From contig CAVOZC010000018.1 in the NCBI GenBank assembly GCA_963700865.1, positions 1,426,001 to 1,490,000 on the forward strand: 64,000 nucleotides of DNA. Reading direction: 5' to 3'. The translations under genes and the position numbers were made by a program. The notes beneath the pieces were generated by a model. It was not told the DNA's origin. It was given only the letters and a program-made list of their open reading frames with translations, and searched no databases. The stretch comes from CAVOGJ01 sp963700865. GTDB taxonomy: Bacteria > Planctomycetota > Planctomycetia > Pirellulales > Pirellulaceae. Positions 45,647-54,334 of the stretch are shown here, in pieces. Position 1 is the first letter of the stretch; every line of letters begins with the position of its first letter.

Positions 45647-47119
45647 TCACCGAATCGCCCGGGCCGGAAGATCTTCCCACGGCATCCGCCAGGTAGGCAG
45701 CCTGGGAAAGAGCGTTTCGGCCATGCGCGCCGCATCCTGGCTGGACGGAGTCACCTGTCCCGCTTCGATCAGTTGCCGCACGCGGAACTGTCCCAGCAGC
45801 ATGCAATTATAGGCGGCAGCCTCGACCGTGATATGTGGATCGGCCAGTTGCCCCTCGACGATGGCGGCTTGGCGACGACCTGGCTGGATCGAGAATCTCC
45901 GCAAGCCAATCTGGATACCCAGTTGCGACGGAAGGGAATGGACGGCTTGCCGGACTCGATCTGTCAAGACCGGCCGCAGCTTCTGCAACAGCTCATCCGG
46001 CCGCAGCAACTTGGCCATCAGGGCCCGCTGGTGGTCCTGTTGGCGTCGATAACATCTGCCGCCGGCGGCGAGAAAGGGAAGATGATCGGGCGAATCGGGA
46101 GCGGCGTCGATTTCCACGGAGTGTCGACCGGATTCGATCGCATCGTGGCTGACGCGAACCAACAGTTGCCGGGCGGCGTCTGTTTCGCGGCGAGCCACGA
46201 GTTCGACAATGCGTCCTTCCTTGATCACCGCATAGCCTTGGATATGCTGCGATGATAAATCATCGAGGGTGAGTTCGTGTGGTTTTTGCAATGCCACGTA
46301 CACATGATCGCAGCTATGACTATCGACGAGCCACTGCCAGTCGGCTTCGTCACGAGCCAGCCCCCCATAGTGCCCGGGGGCCGCTTCCGCATATAGACGC
46401 CGCAGCGCGTCCAATTCGTTTCTCCGCCAACGACGGACCACCATTTCGCATTTGCGTGTCGCAGTCCAATCGGTCGCTTCGGCCGCGGCGGATTCCAGTT
46501 GCGAAATGAGTGCTCGCGGACTGGCCGTGGCATAGCAACGACTCAGCCAGGGAACCCAACCTTGATGAGTGAAGAATTCGGCCGGTTCGGCGCGGACCGT
46601 GGCCAACATGGCTCCATGCAGATTGGTGTCATGCTCGATGGCCTGTAACAAGCGGCTCGCCAGACCTAAACCACGATATTCAGGCAAGGTCGCCAGATGC
46701 CGGATGTCAATCGTGGGGATCACCAATTCACCGAATTGGAGACTGTGATGCCGCAACTGCACATGAGCCACGATTTCACCGTTGCGGCGAAATAAGAGTC
46801 GATCGAGGGGCTCGTAGCGAGGCGCTTCGAGTGAATGTTGGAACTCCGCCGGGCTGGGGCGTTGAAACACACTCACCAGGAAGCGATGAATTTCGTCGTG
46901 GTCTGTTTCTGTCGCCGTGCAGAATTCAAAGTCGGTGCCAATGGATGAGCGATCAAGTGGCGTCCGCGACACGAGTCGCGAGCCGGTATCGCGCCCGACG
47001 ACTCCCGTCCGTCGCTGCGCCCGCGGAACGCGGTTGGCTGCCGGCGAGCTGACTGGCGAAGTCACCTTCAGATCGGCTGAGGTGTCATGCAGGGCATCAA
47101 CGCGAATCTTGGCCCCCAT
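45647..47119 (-). CDS. GNAT acetyltransferase with SCP2-like C-terminus (Eis-like)
   Basis: A 490-aa protein from the ATG at 47119, which has a strong RBS (AGAGGAGGCGCG) just upstream; an earlier start at 47230 would overlap the preceding gene. It has an N-terminal GNAT domain with the acetyl-CoA loop LPEYRGLGLASRLL and EPAEFFTHQGWVPW, a second GNAT-like region, and a C-terminal SCP2-like domain (FSIQPGRRQAAIVEGQLADPHITVE), the architecture of Eis-type N-acetyltransferases. It is third in a minus-strand operon after a BshC-like protein and a GT2 glycosyltransferase. The substrate is unknown. Confidence 0.82.
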   Translation of the reverse strand: MGAKIRVDALHDTSADLKVTSPVSSPAANRVPRAQRRTGVVGRDTGSRLVSRTPLDRSSIGTDFEFCTATETDHDEIHRFLVSVFQRPSPAEFQHSLEAPRYEPLDRLLFRRNGEIVAHVQLRHHSLQFGELVIPTIDIRHLATLPEYRGLGLASRLLQAIEHDTNLHGAMLATVRAEPAEFFTHQGWVPWLSRCYATASPRALISQLESAAAEATDWTATRKCEMVVRRWRRNELDALRRLYAEAAPGHYGGLARDEADWQWLVDSHSCDHVYVALQKPHELTLDDLSSQHIQGYAVIKEGRIVELVARRETDAARQLLVRVSHDAIESGRHSVEIDAAPDSPDHLPFLAAGGRCYRRQQDHQRALMAKLLRPDELLQKLRPVLTDRVRQAVHSLPSQLGIQIGLRRFSIQPGRRQAAIVEGQLADPHITVEAAAYNCMLLGQFRVRQLIEAGQVTPSSQDAARMAETLFPRLPTWRMPWEDLPARAIR

Positions 47120-47172
47120 GGTCGCGCCTCCTCTCTTTCCGTTTGTTGCCTGTTCCCTTCTTAAAGATAAGG

Positions 47173-48837
47173 CTATCCGCGACAAAGATCCAGTAAAGTT
47201 CGCGGTAAATCGCCGACCTCGTAGAGGCAAAAAGAGTACTCGCGTGACGACAGAATGGTGTCTTTACGCAGTTCGGAGAGGAGCCGTTGCCGTTCTCTGA
47301 GCAATTGAGTGCGGCAAGATGCAACATGTGTACGCAAACGTGTATTGATACGCTGCAGTTTCTGGTGCCAGGCCAGGCGGTGACCCCGTGGCGGCAACTG
47401 GTCGAGAAATCTTTTTTTTTCCGCGGCCAGTTGTAAATAATCGCCCGCGTCTTGCGGGACACACCCGGGTTGCCCCGCCAAGCCTTCTGGGTGGTACCAC
47501 AAATCCCGGAGATGACCGTTCACTTGCCGTATGTCGTCAGGCTCCACGGCGTTGGGCCTCCATCCCAGTTGTACGGTGGCCGTGGCGACGGCAAAGACGG
47601 GTGGCTGGATGTGGAAAAACCGTTCGATGATCGCGTCGGTGACTTGGTCGTACTTCGCGCCGCCGATGCCATGAATGAACAGGTCCGACAGGCAAAGCCG
47701 AGCATACAAGGTGGTCGTCAGTGCTCGAGGTCGCACTTTCCAGCCCGCGCTGACCCATTCGGCCCCGCCCTCATCTCGCACCCGCCGTGGTTCAATGAGC
47801 AGGCTGTGGGAGTCCATCTCCGGTTCCCTCGCTACGAGGGCCAGGCGGCCATCCGGGCAGCGGCGTGCGTAGAGGGGGCGACGCGTGGGATCGGATTCCG
47901 TCCACACCCAGAAGGGCGCCTCGGTCCATCCATCCCGCTGCCGCAGCAGAGGTACCGGGTGCGTGCTGCTGCGGAGTCGATGCACCCGGCGATATTCGCG
48001 CACCGCTTCGTTATGCCGCTGCCGAAAATCCTCGGCGTGATCAAGAAGATGGGCAACAAACAGAGCGAACCCGGCCGAGTCACTGATGTAACTGAGTGGC
48101 AGCTCGAGCGTCTCCAAGCCCTCATCTGCCTCGAAGCGATGCCGGGCCTCGGCAAGGCAGCGTCCCAGGTTGTCCGAACGTTGGCGAGCTTCGATGGCGT
48201 ACGACCACAGTCGCTCCACGATTGGCTCCGTCACAAATGGGCGCATGCGCTCTGCCACCCGCGCGGCAAACCTTGCGAAGGTGGCCGCGTCCTGGATCGT
48301 GCGTTCTTCGAACGGCATCGGTGGCCTGACGACATCAAATGGTACCGACTCGGTTCGCGGATCGTCAGGGCTTCCGGTCAAGACGCTGATGCCCGGGTGA
48401 ACCAGGACATCATTATCAATCAGCAGGTGAATGCCGACGGCATTCTGCGCGACGGCGGCTTGATGCAGGAGAAAGTTTTTGAACCAGACACCCGGATGAA
48501 ACAGATGTGGCTGGTGGCCAGTGACCAGGAACTGACTTTCCGCATTGCTTGTGCGAAAGGCATCACTGACAACGCGGTATCGAGCCGTGTAGCGGATGGC
48601 TTGCCGCAGCAGATCCGCGCGAGCTTGCCGGGCCACTTGCGCGAGCGGCACGTCAAGCAGCCAGGTCGTTTGGCTATCGAGACGTGATTGATTTTCCTCG
48701 ATCGTCGCGGCAAGTTCGGCAAGCGGTGGGTCGACGAGTGAGGATCGATGAGTCCGCGGCGTCCGCAGGCGTCGATAAGTGATCGAGTCGACCTGGTCCA
48801 TCATCCGATTGATTTTCCACAGGGCAGTTTTCGCCAT
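47173..48837 (-). CDS. Uncharacterised protein, distant BshC-like features
   Basis: 554 aa, no recognised domain with certainty. FLVTGHQPHLFHPGVWFKN followed by a hydrophobic HLLIDNDVL strand resembles the TGQQPGL.. core of BshC (bacillithiol-synthesising cysteine ligase). HGIGGAKYDQVTDAIIERF and a C-terminal charged coiled coil (residues about 480-530) also fit that fold in order. Similarity is weak. It overlaps the upstream GT2 by 37 bp and is followed 54 bp later by the GNAT gene, so the three probably act together; a role in a small-thiol or glycan pathway is inference only. Confidence 0.6.
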   Translation of the reverse strand: MAKTALWKINRMMDQVDSITYRRLRTPRTHRSSLVDPPLAELAATIEENQSRLDSQTTWLLDVPLAQVARQARADLLRQAIRYTARYRVVSDAFRTSNAESQFLVTGHQPHLFHPGVWFKNFLLHQAAVAQNAVGIHLLIDNDVLVHPGISVLTGSPDDPRTESVPFDVVRPPMPFEERTIQDAATFARFAARVAERMRPFVTEPIVERLWSYAIEARQRSDNLGRCLAEARHRFEADEGLETLELPLSYISDSAGFALFVAHLLDHAEDFRQRHNEAVREYRRVHRLRSSTHPVPLLRQRDGWTEAPFWVWTESDPTRRPLYARRCPDGRLALVAREPEMDSHSLLIEPRRVRDEGGAEWVSAGWKVRPRALTTTLYARLCLSDLFIHGIGGAKYDQVTDAIIERFFHIQPPVFAVATATVQLGWRPNAVEPDDIRQVNGHLRDLWYHPEGLAGQPGCVPQDAGDYLQLAAEKKRFLDQLPPRGHRLAWHQKLQRINTRLRTHVASCRTQLLRERQRLLSELRKDTILSSREYSFCLYEVGDLPRTLLDLCRG

Positions 48838-49559
48838 TCCGGAAACCGAGCCGAGGCAATGCTACGTTGGATGACAAGTCGGTAGTATTCCAGCCGGGTA
48901 TGTGTATCGTCCAGCGGTCCACCGAACGATCGAGACTCGTCAAGGTAGATCAGTGGCACCGGCAATTCAATGATTCGCAGTTCATGGCGAGCCGCCTGGA
49001 CCCACAATTCAAGTGGCATCGCGTAGCCGGCTTCCTCGATCTGCAATTCAGTCACCGCCGCGACCCGATAAGCCTTGAAGCCACAAAAGGCGTCGGTGAG
49101 GTTCAGCCCCAGGCAGTCATTCAGCTCACCCGTGATCAGCTGGTTAACCCACTGGCGGGCTGCAGGAGGCTGAGTATCGCCCGGATAGTGCTTCAGGTAA
49201 CGGCTGCCCGATACGATATCGACATTTCGGCAAGCGGCCACGAGGCGAGGAATCCGTTGCGGTTCGTGCTGGCCATCGCAGTCGATCGTGACGACAATCT
49301 CATATCCGTGTTGTTGGGCATAGTTAAATGCGGAACTGAGTGCAGCGCCATAGCCACGATTCTCGGGATGCTCGACGATGGAAATATCGGTGCGGCGGCG
49401 CAAGATTTCTCCCGTTCCGTCGTCAGAACCATCGTTCACCACGAGGACATCGCGACTGTAGCGATGTACCTCGTCGAGAACCGACGTTACGTAGGCCGCT
49501 TCATTGAAGACCGGCAAGGCGGTCAGGAAGCGTGGCAGGTGTTCTCGATTGATGGTCAA
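48801..49559 (-). CDS. Family 2 glycosyltransferase (DPM1-like)
   Basis: A 252-aa cytoplasmic GT2 resembling dolichyl-phosphate mannose synthases: ALPVFNEAAYVTSVLDEV, VVNDGSDDGTGEILRR, GAALSSAFNYAQQ, the DxD-like IDCDGQHEP, SGSRYLKHYPGDTQ and FCGFKAYR. There are no membrane helices at the C-terminus. It probably transfers a sugar from a nucleotide donor to a lipid carrier or glycan. It is the first gene of the minus-strand operon with the BshC-like and GNAT genes and overlaps the former by 37 bp. Confidence 0.9.
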   Translation of the reverse strand: MTINREHLPRFLTALPVFNEAAYVTSVLDEVHRYSRDVLVVNDGSDDGTGEILRRRTDISIVEHPENRGYGAALSSAFNYAQQHGYEIVVTIDCDGQHEPQRIPRLVAACRNVDIVSGSRYLKHYPGDTQPPAARQWVNQLITGELNDCLGLNLTDAFCGFKAYRVAAVTELQIEEAGYAMPLELWVQAARHELRIIELPVPLIYLDESRSFGGPLDDTHTRLEYYRLVIQRSIASARFPEWRKLPCGKSIG

Positions 49560-49663
49560 CCCTCCCCGTAGGTAGTAAGCGTTTCATTCTAGGCGGCGCC
49601 CGCGGACCGTCAACGCGCGTGAAAAAGTCGTGCAAACGTCGCGTTTTCCCCAGCCGGGACAGA

Positions 49664-49709
49664 CCGGCGGCCGGCCCACGGGTTTGCCACGGCAAGCCGG
49701 CGCCGCCGG
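49664..49709. other. Long GC hairpin upstream of the CFA-like gene
   Basis: CCGGCGGC (49664-49671) and GCCGCCGG (49702-49709) pair, with further inner GC complementarity. It lies 120 bp before the chosen start of the CFA-like gene at 49831 and after the divergent GT2 gene, so it may be in the leader or untranscribed. Confidence 0.3.
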
Positions 49710-49830
49710 GGATGACGCCACCGCCGCGGCACGTCGAAATCCGCGGCCAAACCAGGAAGGCGTGTTATATTTGGGCGTCCGCCGGTCGCCGCTGAAGTTG
49801 GACCCATCACAAGAAACAGGGCCTGATCGC

Positions 49831-50844
49831 ATGCTTCGCTACTTGCTCTTCCTTCCCGAACTATTGCTCTACGGTCCTTCGTACGGTCTGCTGCAGTGGC
49901 TGATACGCTCGCCCCGGCCGCTGGCTGCCGAGCCCACCTGGGAACTGGTCACACGTCAGCCTCCGCCGCTCCTCGACTGGTTTCGCAAGGCCTATCCGCC
50001 TCCCTTCATGCGACCGTTGGCGCTGGCGGCGAAGATTCGGCAAGACCATATCGTGGGCATCTCAAAGCACTACGATGTCTCGAATGACTTCTACCAGTTA
50101 TTTCTGGATAAGAAGTACATGTTTTACACGTCGGCTGATTTCGTCAGTAACGAGGAAACCCTTGAAGAGGCCCAGACACGCAAGGCGGATCGCATCGTCG
50201 AGATGCTCGACCCGCGGCCCGGCGAGAAGATCCTCGATCTGGGGTGCGGCTGGGGCGCGATGCTGAAGCGGATATACGAGCAAACCGGCGATCGGGAGAA
50301 TTTGTACGGGTACACGCTTTCAAAAGAACAAGTCGCATTCAACGATGCTCATAACCATTTTCACGTCGAATTGCGTAACTTCGTGACGACGACGTACCCT
50401 GCGGAGTTCTACGACAAATTGTACTCGATTGGTGCCTGGCAGCATGTGCGACCCAAAGAGATCGCGCCGCTCCTGGACAAGTTTCGGCAAACGCTCAAGC
50501 CGGGAGGACGGATGCTGCACCATTTCTTCTGCCGTCCCACGGATCGGCTCTTCGCCTCGATCGCTTGCAGCCAGCTCTTTTTTCCCGGTGCCCTCGGTTC
50601 GTCCTTCCGTTTTCACTCCCGCGCCTTTGAACAGGCGGGCTTTCGTACGACGTTGATCACGGTCAGCGATTATCGTCCCACGCTACGCGCGTGGTTCGAT
50701 AATTTGGTGGCCAATCGGGAGCGAGCCATTGAGCTGGTCGGCATACAGACGTACAACCGCTACCTCGTCTTTTTCCCCGCGTCGTGGCGATACTTCCAGG
50801 ATGCGTTCGGGATCGAGTTTCGCTGGGTGCTGGAAAAGTCGTAG
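49831..50844 (+). CDS. Cyclopropane-fatty-acid synthase-family SAM methyltransferase
   Basis: A 337-aa protein. I start it at the ATG at 49831 (MLRYLLFLPELL); the frame is open to 49630, but that part is Pro/Arg-rich and lacks a family match. CFA-family features: HYDVSNDFYQLFLDKKYMFYTSADF, SAM motif ILDLGCGWGAML, YGYTLSKEQVAFN, LYSIGAWQHVRPK and LKPGGRMLHHFFC. It resembles the broad CFA-like group that modifies unsaturated lipids, so the exact substrate is uncertain. It converges with the Nif3 gene, with only 7 bp between the stops. Confidence 0.85.
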   Translation: MLRYLLFLPELLLYGPSYGLLQWLIRSPRPLAAEPTWELVTRQPPPLLDWFRKAYPPPFMRPLALAAKIRQDHIVGISKHYDVSNDFYQLFLDKKYMFYTSADFVSNEETLEEAQTRKADRIVEMLDPRPGEKILDLGCGWGAMLKRIYEQTGDRENLYGYTLSKEQVAFNDAHNHFHVELRNFVTTTYPAEFYDKLYSIGAWQHVRPKEIAPLLDKFRQTLKPGGRMLHHFFCRPTDRLFASIACSQLFFPGALGSSFRFHSRAFEQAGFRTTLITVSDYRPTLRAWFDNLVANRERAIELVGIQTYNRYLVFFPASWRYFQDAFGIEFRWVLEKS

Positions 50845-50851
50845 TGTCAGC

Positions 50852-51646
50852 TTACAACGTCTGGATCGGGTCGACTTCGCGGGCCGCAGGCCAGATCTCG
50901 GACGCGGGGAATTCCGAGCTGAGGAGTCGAGCCAGTTCCACGCAAGCAAACCGCTCGCTGGCAAAATGTCCCAATAAGATCAATCCGATGTCGAGCGCTC
51001 GCGCTTCCAGGCAGGTATGGAACGTCGCCTCTCCGGTCACGAACAATTCACAACCGTCACGATGGGCGGCAGCCAGAAAACTGCCACCACTACCGCAGGC
51101 GATGCCGACTCGCTGGACCATTCGTTCCGCGTCCCCCACAAAGCGGAGCGGCGGGGCCTGCAGGGCTCGCCGCAATGTATCGGCCGCCGTGCGGAGGGGA
51201 ACACCAGGTAACAAGGTGCCAACACGACCCGATCCCAGACCCGGCGCATCGATCATCTCATGCGGAATCAAGGGCGTCGCGTTTTGTAAACCAAGATGAT
51301 CCGCCAGCCGTTGATTGATGCCTGACAAAGCCGAATCGAACGCCGTGTGCGGACTGTAGACCGCAATCGAGTGCCGGATCAACTGCAACAGCAAGCCACC
51401 CGTAATGGAATCGGTCGTGATCTTCTGTAGCGGTCGGAAGGGGAGCGGATGATGCGCGACGATCAGCTGGGCTCGTCGCTCGACCGCCTCGGTCACCGAC
51501 TCGGGCGTGATTGTGAGACAAGTCATCAGTCGCTCGACCGGTGCGTCGCGGTCTCCCACAAGCAGCCCCACGTTGTCCCAGTCCTCTGCCAGGTGCAATG
51601 GAGCAAACGACTCCAGGAACGTGGTGAAATCGCGCACCGTTAACAT
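50852..51646 (-). CDS. Nif3-like dinuclear metal centre protein
   Basis: 264 aa, YbgI/Nif3 (DUF34) family of hexameric proteins with a dinuclear metal site. It has AEDWDNVGLLVGD, metal-ligand motif IVAHHPLPF, YSPHTAFDSALSGIN, VGIACGSGGSFLAAA, LFVTGEATFH and LILLGHFASERF. The family has no settled biochemical role. It stands alone, converging with the CFA-like gene. Confidence 0.95.
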   Translation of the reverse strand: MLTVRDFTTFLESFAPLHLAEDWDNVGLLVGDRDAPVERLMTCLTITPESVTEAVERRAQLIVAHHPLPFRPLQKITTDSITGGLLLQLIRHSIAVYSPHTAFDSALSGINQRLADHLGLQNATPLIPHEMIDAPGLGSGRVGTLLPGVPLRTAADTLRRALQAPPLRFVGDAERMVQRVGIACGSGGSFLAAAHRDGCELFVTGEATFHTCLEARALDIGLILLGHFASERFACVELARLLSSEFPASEIWPAAREVDPIQTL

Positions 51647-51739
51647 GGGCGAAGCCCCCTTCGGTAAATGATCGCCGCCACTTGGAACCTCTCGCGAAAA
51701 AGACCATGATGGTGGTTATTGTAACGTATTCGCACGATC

Positions 51740-52723
51740 ATGAATGACCCTCCCCCTCGCCGCTCCATCGCGCAGCAGGCCACCGATTTCGCCAACCGTT
51801 TGCGAAAACTGGCTCGGCACCTCCGTCGCTGGCCCGCGCGGGGCATCACTTGCTACCGGCTGTACGAACGCGACATCCCGGAAATTCCCCTCGTGGTGGA
51901 TCGCTACGAAGACCGGTTGCATATCGCCGAGTTCGTCCGTCCCCACGATCGCCCACCCGACGAACACGCCGCATGGCTGCGACGGATGACGGAAACGGCC
52001 GCCGAAACGCTGCAGGTCCCCCTGCCCCATGTCTATTTGAAATCGCGCGATCGCCAGCGCGGCAATTCACAGTACGAGAGACACAATGCCACCGGCGAGA
52101 CGTTGATCGTGCAGGAAGGCGGCCTGAAATTCCGCGTCAACCTGTCGGATTATCTGGACACGGGGCTGTTTCTCGACCATCGCATCACACGCGGCATGGT
52201 GCGTGACGCCGCCGAGGGCAAACGCGTACTCAACGTGTTTGGTTACACCGGCAGTTTTACGGTCTACGCGGCCGCCGGAGGTGCGGTCGCCACGAAAACC
52301 ATCGATTTGTCACGGACCTACCTGGATTGGGCCGGTGAGAATCTGAGGCTGAACGGACTGCTCCAGCCGCGGCACGCCTTCGTTCAGGCGGATGCCCTGT
52401 CGTACATCCGCCAGATGCCGCCCACCGAAGTCTATGATTTGGCCATCGTCGATCCCCCTACCTTCTCGAACAGCAAACGGACAACCGGCGATTGGGAAAC
52501 GCAACGTGATTATGTGGCGTTACTTGACGCGCTACTGCCCCATATCCAACACGGCGGCGTCGTCTTTTTTTCCACCAACTTTCGTCGCTTTCGCTGGAAT
52601 GATGACGCCTGTAGCGAATATGACGCCCGAGAAATCAGTCACCAGACGGTCCCCCCCGACTTCCGTAACCGTCGGATTCACCGGTGCTGGCGGTTGTCGC
52701 GCCCCCGGAGTCCTGGGAAGTAA
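51740..52723 (+). CDS. Class I SAM-dependent rRNA methyltransferase, RlmK-like
   Basis: A 327-aa protein homologous to the C-terminal RlmK half of E. coli RlmKL, which makes m7G2069 in 23S rRNA. Features are YLKSRDRQRGNSQYE, VNLSDYLDTGLFLDHRITR, SAM motif VLNVFGYTGSFTVYAAAGG, catalytic-type VDPPTFSNSKR and PPDFRNRRIHRCW. The THUMP/RlmL half is not encoded in the window. The start at ATG 51740 has no strong RBS. The target nucleotide is inferred. Confidence 0.88.
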   Translation: MNDPPPRRSIAQQATDFANRLRKLARHLRRWPARGITCYRLYERDIPEIPLVVDRYEDRLHIAEFVRPHDRPPDEHAAWLRRMTETAAETLQVPLPHVYLKSRDRQRGNSQYERHNATGETLIVQEGGLKFRVNLSDYLDTGLFLDHRITRGMVRDAAEGKRVLNVFGYTGSFTVYAAAGGAVATKTIDLSRTYLDWAGENLRLNGLLQPRHAFVQADALSYIRQMPPTEVYDLAIVDPPTFSNSKRTTGDWETQRDYVALLDALLPHIQHGGVVFFSTNFRRFRWNDDACSEYDAREISHQTVPPDFRNRRIHRCWRLSRPRSPGK

Positions 52724-52882
52724 GGTAGAATGGGAGATTCGGGGCGTTGCGATTGCCGGTGGAGCGAATTAGCATAGGAGCGCTATTTTGCCCGCGTCGC
52801 GGGTGCCCATTCCGCGCCCGGTCCCTGGCAGCGCGACGCCGCGAAGCCCGCGTACCCCAAATACACTCCAGAGGAATTTCCC

Positions 52883-54319
52883 ATGCATCGTCCACGTCGA
52901 AACGTCGGCCGAGTCCTCGTGACTTGGCTTGCTATCCTGTCCCTTGGCACGCCTGCCGCGACGGCTCAAATGGCCTACTACGGACCGGGTCCGTACGGTG
53001 GCGGGACCATGAGAGTGATGTCGGGCGCTGGCGGATGGGGGGGCGGTTATGGCGGTTATGTCTCGGGACGCGGCGTGTGGTACAGTGACCAGTCGATTTG
53101 TGGGAGTGCCGGGATGGTGATGCCCTGTCGGTCGGGTGGGTCCGCTTGCGGATCGAGCTACTGCGATCATGGCATGATGACCGGTGAAGTGGTGGGTGGC
53201 TGCGATATGTCGGCCGACTGTGGCTCATGCAACAACGGGGTGAGTTGCGGAGTCAGCGAGACGATCGTCGATACCGGTTGTATGGCCAGCCAATGTGGCT
53301 GTGCGACGAGCGACTGCGCAACAAATGGCTGCGCAACGAATGACTGCGCAACGAATGACTGCGGAACCAGCGACTGTGATTGCCTGACCGTGGACGGCGG
53401 CTGCGTCACGGGTGAGTGCGGCGGCTGCGTCGCCAACGGTCCCTGCCGCGGAGGGTGCACGTCGGGATGGATGACCTGCCCGAATACCACGGTGGAAGAT
53501 GGCATGATGTGGGGTGAGGCAACGGTGATCGATCCGGGATGCCCGAACTGCCAGAGTGGGGTGGTGTCACCAAGCCCTGGGACGCAAGACAACGTGGTCG
53601 TCCCGAATGCCCCGGCGATCCGCTATGACGGTGAGACGTTCCAAGAGACGCCTCCGCCGGCCACCGCGCCCGCCGATTTGATACCGTCGCCTACCGAGAC
53701 GGCCCCGGCGGAGGTGCCTCCCGCGACCCAGCCGTCGCTTGAGGATTCGGCTCCCCTGGCCCCGGCTGCTGAACCGGCCGAGGAAAGCAGCGATCTGGAT
53801 GATATGTTTGGGCTCGAAGAGCAGCCACCGGCGGACGAGGGCCCGCTGGCACCGGCACCCGAATCGATGCCGGCCGACGAGGCGGCCCCGGCCGATGATC
53901 TGTTTCCAATGGACGACGCACCACCGGCGGACGATGCGTTTCCGGCGGACGATGCGTTTCCGGCGGACGATGTGTTCCCTGCCGATGACGCCCTGCCGAG
54001 CGGGGATGAAATGCCGCTCGATGAGATGCCCAATGAGATGCCGGACGAGACACCGGCGGAGGAGGAAGGCGGGGACTTGGGGGATATTTTCGGAGCCATC
54101 CAGACACCCCCCATGCGGACGTGGGTCGATAACACGGGCAAGTACTCGACCGAAGCAAGGCTCGTCGACTTCCGCGATACGCACGTTCGTCTGTTGAAGG
54201 CCAATGGTAAGTTCTCGAAGGTTCCGCTACGACGCTTGAGCGAGTCGGACTTCGCCTACGTGCAAGCGGTGGCGGAGGCACAGGGGCGAGCCCCGCTGAT
54301 TCGCGTGGCGAGCAACTAA
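52883..54319 (+). CDS. Secreted Cys-rich and Pro/Ala/Asp-rich protein with C-terminal SHD1 domain
   Basis: A 478-aa exported protein with signal peptide VLVTWLAILSLGTPAATA. The mature N-terminal third is Gly- and Cys-rich, with many Cys pairs and a TSDCATNGC-type repeat. The middle is low-complexity Pro/Ala/Glu/Asp. The end (TWVDNTGKYSTEARLVDFRD, VRLLKANGKFSKVPLRRLSE, DFAYVQAV) matches an SHD1 (SLA1 homology 1) domain, a domain frequent in planctomycete secreted proteins. The RBS AGAGGAA is 8 bp before the ATG. The role is unknown, and the Cys-rich part may be disulfide-bonded or bind metal. The ModA-like gene follows 15 bp later. Confidence 0.85.
   Translation: MHRPRRNVGRVLVTWLAILSLGTPAATAQMAYYGPGPYGGGTMRVMSGAGGWGGGYGGYVSGRGVWYSDQSICGSAGMVMPCRSGGSACGSSYCDHGMMTGEVVGGCDMSADCGSCNNGVSCGVSETIVDTGCMASQCGCATSDCATNGCATNDCATNDCGTSDCDCLTVDGGCVTGECGGCVANGPCRGGCTSGWMTCPNTTVEDGMMWGEATVIDPGCPNCQSGVVSPSPGTQDNVVVPNAPAIRYDGETFQETPPPATAPADLIPSPTETAPAEVPPATQPSLEDSAPLAPAAEPAEESSDLDDMFGLEEQPPADEGPLAPAPESMPADEAAPADDLFPMDDAPPADDAFPADDAFPADDVFPADDALPSGDEMPLDEMPNEMPDETPAEEEGGDLGDIFGAIQTPPMRTWVDNTGKYSTEARLVDFRDTHVRLLKANGKFSKVPLRRLSESDFAYVQAVAEAQGRAPLIRVASN
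53297..53371 (+). repeat. Coding 15-bp repeat, five units
   Basis: Imperfect units such as gactgcgcaacgaat encode the ATSDC/ATNGC/ATNDC series. Being multiples of three, length changes would keep the frame. Confidence 0.85.
53918..53989 (+). repeat. Coding 18-bp repeat, four units
   Basis: Units such as gcgtttccggcggacgat (two identical copies at 53936 and 53954, flanked by two variants) encode the APPADD/AFPADD/VFPADD series. Confidence 0.85.
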
Positions 54320-54334
54320 GGCGAGGGGCTGGAA

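Noticed and set aside
47452..48687. 411-codon plus-strand frame opposite the BshC-like gene
   Set aside because: It is antisense, with no start context or domain; the minus-strand frame is longer, continuous with operon partners and has a conserved-looking motif.
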